From an uncultured Coriobacteriia bacterium (GTDB lineage Bacteria > Actinomycetota > Coriobacteriia > Coriobacteriales > QAMH01): DNA of 7,496 nucleotides. Position numbers and translations under genes: made by a program. Shown piece by piece: positions 5,105-7,496 of the stretch. Positions within the stretch are counted from its first letter, which is position 1, and each line of letters opens with the position of its first letter. The stretch lies in assembly GCA_902493755.1 (NCBI GenBank), contig CABURF010000050.1:1-7496 (forward strand), given 5' to 3'. The notes beneath the pieces are model-generated. The model was not told the DNA's origin and did no database searches. It worked only from the letters and a program-made list of their open reading frames with translations.

Positions 5105-6721
5105 TTGTCAAAGCTGCGGCTTTATATAGACACCGCGCTGCACCTCAAGCCTAGTCAGATTGCCTATAGAATCTGGCGAAAGCTTGGGGGCAGCACGCGT
5201 TTGCATGTTGGTTACAGGCCTTGCCCCGATGCGGACAAGGCGGATATTCGCCGCGTTCCCGCATTATCGGAGATTGACTTCGATCCAGTTTTTCTAGCGC
5301 GTTTTGATGTGGATGCTCTTCTTGATGACAGGGTGGAACTCCTAAATCATGAGGAGCGCATGGATTGGCGCGAATCGTGGCACGCAGAGCTCTCGACCCC
5401 GCTCTGGCGTTTTAACCTGCATTACCACGAATACTTGCTTCCTCTTGCGAAGGCTTTCCTTGATGAGGGTGATAAGCGATACCTTGATAAAGCCAAAGCT
5501 ATCGTGGACAGCTGGATAGATGCCTGCCCGCGGGAGCGAGGAGGCGTTGCCTGGGATCCATACGTCATATCGATGCGCATCGTTAGCTGGCTTGCTTTTA
5601 GAGCTGAGCTCGATGGCGCATTGAGGGTTGATAATGCCTTTTGCGAGCGAATTAACGCATCGCTGGTCGAGCAGTACGTACATCTTTCCCAGCACCTGGA
5701 GAAGGACCTCCTGGCCAATCACTATCTAGAGAACTTGAAGGCCCTTGCTATCCTCGCGTGTTATTTCGACGACCGCAAGACGCTCGAGCTTGTTTTGCCT
5801 ATGCTAAAGGCGCAGGTTGACGAGCAGGTACTCGATGACGGGATGCACTTCGAGCAAAGCCCGATGTATCAGAAGATTGTGCTTGAGGACCTGATGCGTG
5901 CTGCAATTGTCTTGCGCGACTCGGGCTTTGGTGAGCATGCCGAAGCTTTTAAGCTTCGGCAGATGTGCGACTGCCTATACTCTATGGAGCGCGGGATTAA
6001 TAGGACTCCACTGTTCAACGATTGCGGCGACAACGTGGCTAAGAGTCGCGATGCGCTGTTGCTTTGCGCTCGCGAGCGTTTCGGCGTTGTACCGGAATTT
6101 CATGGTGTGCTAAAGAATTCGGGCTACTGCATTCTCGAACGGCAGACCAAGGCGGGCTTCGTCAAGGTGATTTTCGATGCCGGCAAGCCGGGCCCGGCCT
6201 ATGCCATGGGGCACGTTCATTGCGACGCATTGAGTTTCGAGTGCTTTGTGGATGGAGAGCCGTGGATCGTGAACTGCGGCACCTATGCATATCAAGATGC
6301 CAAGAGACTCGAGTTTAAGAAGACTCAGGCCCATAGTGGCGTGATGATTGATGGCGTAGAGCAGCATGAGTGCTGGGCGCCGTTTCGGGTTGCTAGATAC
6401 AGCACTTGCAAAATAGAGTTTTCAGACGGCATAAGTGCCCGAGGCTCTATGAAGCTGCGTGGGCGCAACCCGAGAATTGTTAGGGATATTTGTCTTGCGG
6501 ATAATGGTGTTCGTATCATAGATAAGGCTTTTGGCGGCAAGAGATTAGAAGGTTCCTTCATTTTTGCATTTGGACTGCCCAATATTGCTGAGCAGAGCAT
6601 TGATGTGAACTACTCGCCTGAATTCGGATTGCTTGGTTCTGCGCGTAAAGTCATTGTGGATGCATCCGATGGACTAGTTATTCCGTATCCGATGTTTTAC
6701 GAAAGGGCTGAGCATCGATGA
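5105..6721 (+). CDS. Heparinase II/III-like protein, likely polysaccharide lyase of the capsule locus
   Basis: A 538-residue protein of the heparinase II/III family, whose characterised members cleave uronic-acid polysaccharides by beta-elimination. The N-terminal segment (about 1-90) with LKPSQIAYRIWRKLGG is the form seen in capsule and O-antigen loci. An alpha-helical toroid-like part (about 95-330) contains WRFNLHYHEYL, WDPYVISMRIVSW, LLANHYLENLKAL (N205, H206) and DDGMHFEQSPMYQ (E250, Y255). A beta-sandwich part (from about 335) contains GHVHCDALSFE (H372, D374) and NCGTYAYQ. N205/H206, Y255 and H372 fall where the family's catalytic residues are expected, so activity looks retained. There is no signal peptide or membrane helix, so it appears cytoplasmic, which is odd for a lyase. 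It starts with TTG, 14 bases after wecB, and its TGA overlaps the ATG of the next gene. Codon use is less GC-ending than wecB. Role in the locus is inferred only. Confidence 0.85.
   Translation: MSKLRLYIDTALHLKPSQIAYRIWRKLGGSTRLHVGYRPCPDADKADIRRVPALSEIDFDPVFLARFDVDALLDDRVELLNHEERMDWRESWHAELSTPLWRFNLHYHEYLLPLAKAFLDEGDKRYLDKAKAIVDSWIDACPRERGGVAWDPYVISMRIVSWLAFRAELDGALRVDNAFCERINASLVEQYVHLSQHLEKDLLANHYLENLKALAILACYFDDRKTLELVLPMLKAQVDEQVLDDGMHFEQSPMYQKIVLEDLMRAAIVLRDSGFGEHAEAFKLRQMCDCLYSMERGINRTPLFNDCGDNVAKSRDALLLCARERFGVVPEFHGVLKNSGYCILERQTKAGFVKVIFDAGKPGPAYAMGHVHCDALSFECFVDGEPWIVNCGTYAYQDAKRLEFKKTQAHSGVMIDGVEQHECWAPFRVARYSTCKIEFSDGISARGSMKLRGRNPRIVRDICLADNGVRIIDKAFGGKRLEGSFIFAFGLPNIAEQSIDVNYSPEFGLLGSARKVIVDASDGLVIPYPMFYERAEHR
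5938..5961 (+). repeat. Perfect 11-bp inverted repeat with 2-base centre, inside the heparinase-like gene
   Basis: TGCCGAAGCTT at 5938-5948 is matched exactly by its reverse complement at 5951-5961, with TT between. As RNA it can form a stem of about 10 pairs with a 4-base loop. It covers the codons for HAEAFKLRQ. A TTTTAA centre gives no terminator tail. Function unknown, possibly none. Confidence 0.8.
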
Positions 6722-7496
6722 GTCTCCATTGTCTTACTTATATCGGCAGTTTCCCGCCCCCTTACGGTGGCGTGACGGTCAAGAATGCTCTTCTCTACAA
6801 GCGTTTGAGCGACTGCTTGACAATAGATAAGCTTGACTTATCCATTGTCAAGCAACTTAACCTCAGAGTGATATTAAGGCTTATTCGACGTCTATTTTCG
6901 CATGACGGTGCACTTGTTCTGGGCGTCAGCGCAGATTGGCGTTATAGGCTGACGTATCTTCTGTATCGATTCAATAGGTCAAAAATGGAGCGCTCTATTC
7001 TGATTGTTATGGGGGGTAAGACGCCTGAGAGCGTCACTTACGCGAACAGGTTGAATGGATATAGGCGCGTTTACGTCGAGACTGAGAGCATGAAGCGTGC
7101 GTTTGAGGCGATGGGAGTTCATAACGTTTCTATCTACCCGAACTGCCGTGAGATGCCGAAGGCCCCGACTCAGATTAGGTCTTCGGGGAGCGGTCGCATG
7201 AGTAGTGTTTTCTTCTCGCTGATTAGCCCTGAGAAAGGAGTGGAAATCGCTTTGGGCGTAGCAAAGCTGCTGCCTGAGGTGGACTTCCATTTCTATGGTC
7301 GTATTGAGGGCGGCTACGAGGATCGCTTTTTAGGCAAAGTTGACGAACTGTCCAATGTCTACTACCACGGCGTCTTTGATTCCGTGGCAGGGGATGTTTT
7401 GGGCGAGTTGAGCAAGTACGATGTACATCTTTTTCCGACACAGTGCCCCAACGAAGGCGTTCCTGGCGTTTTGGTGGAGACCAAAATGGCTGCGGT
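6718..7496 (+). CDS. GT4-family glycosyltransferase, 3' end outside window
   Basis: This open frame begins with an ATG overlapping the previous stop (ATGA) and runs off the right edge after 259 full codons. AAAGGG at 6702-6707 lies 10 bases before the start. It looks like a retaining GT-B glycosyltransferase, expected to add a sugar to the lipid-linked repeat in the cytoplasm. SFPPPYGGVTVKN at 11-23 is the N-terminal glycine-rich acceptor-side loop of the family. YVETESMKRAFEAMGV and YPNCRE (about 140-145) mark the domain linker. SLISPEKGVEIAL (168-179) and HFYGRIEGG follow the usual donor-domain pattern, and NEGVPGVLVE contains the EX7E motif, E246 to E254. Only roughly the last quarter of a normal protein is missing. 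The sugar specificity cannot be told. A strong hairpin lies within its early codons (6814-6854). Confidence 0.85.
   Translation, partial: MSLHCLTYIGSFPPPYGGVTVKNALLYKRLSDCLTIDKLDLSIVKQLNLRVILRLIRRLFSHDGALVLGVSADWRYRLTYLLYRFNRSKMERSILIVMGGKTPESVTYANRLNGYRRVYVETESMKRAFEAMGVHNVSIYPNCREMPKAPTQIRSSGSGRMSSVFFSLISPEKGVEIALGVAKLLPEVDFHFYGRIEGGYEDRFLGKVDELSNVYYHGVFDSVAGDVLGELSKYDVHLFPTQCPNEGVPGVLVETKMAA
6814..6854 (+). repeat. Long inverted repeat within the last glycosyltransferase gene
   Basis: The arm TGCTTGACAAT (6814-6824) is the exact reverse complement of 6844-6854. Inside it, GATAAG (6826-6831) pairs with CTTATC (6837-6842) around a 5-base loop. One A-C mismatch (6825/6843) interrupts an 18-position stem, giving 17 pairs. 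It sits in codons 33-46 of the gene. There is no T-run on either side, so it is not an ordinary intrinsic terminator. GCTTGAC also recurs directly at 6815-6821 and 6831-6837. Confidence 0.85.

Noticed and set aside
6187..6198. 12-base perfect palindrome GCCGGGCCCGGC in the heparinase-like gene
   Set aside because: Low-complexity G/C codons for Lys-Pro-Gly-Pro-Ala explain it; zero-spacer G/C palindromes of this size are not remarkable in GC-rich coding sequence.

Overview
The window is an internal slice of a surface-polysaccharide (capsule, exopolysaccharide or similar wall glycan) biosynthesis locus, with all recognised genes on the + strand. The host-like stretches have strong C/G-ending codon use, two consecutive genes start with TTG behind good Shine-Dalgarno sequences, and the protein style is that of gut Actinomycetota. 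This fits a member of the Coriobacteriia such as Collinsella or a relative. That assignment is inference from style only; there is no marker gene in the window.

Layout. Positions 1-201 are the end of a GC-rich gene for a large polyprenyl-phosphate sugar-phosphate transferase. Its homology stops abruptly just before the conserved GPRP region, and the reading frame runs on into unrelated sequence to a stop at 430, so I call it a truncated pseudogene. About 400 bases of unrecognised sequence follow. A complete small phosphoglycosyl transferase lies at 604-1311 (start uncertain), so the locus has replaced one priming enzyme with another or carries the debris of one beside the other. After a gap of about 200 bases comes a tightly packed run of five genes: a GT4 glycosyltransferase resembling WbuB (1519-2763), UDP-ManNAc dehydrogenase wecC (2756-3964), UDP-GlcNAc 2-epimerase wecB (3996-5090, TTG start), a heparinase II/III-like protein (5105-6721, TTG start) and a second GT4 glycosyltransferase (from 6718, running off the right edge). 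Overlaps of 8 and 4 bases and gaps of 31 and 14 bases point to one operon.

How they work together. WecB converts UDP-GlcNAc to UDP-ManNAc and WecC oxidises this to UDP-ManNAcA, so the polymer very probably contains N-acetylmannosaminuronic acid. The small phosphoglycosyl transferase loads the first sugar phosphate on undecaprenyl phosphate, and the two GT4 enzymes extend the repeat unit. The heparinase-like protein belongs to a family that cleaves uronic-acid polysaccharides; it keeps the expected catalytic-type residues but shows no signal peptide, so where and on what it acts is open. Flippase, polymerase and chain-length genes are not in the window and presumably lie outside it.

The least explained signals are the break at about 201 with the orphan sequence behind it, and two strong inverted repeats inside coding sequence, at 5938-5961 and 6814-6854. 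I did not find a clearly new biological system. No tRNA, rRNA, CRISPR array, insertion sequence, convincing promoter or terminator was seen.
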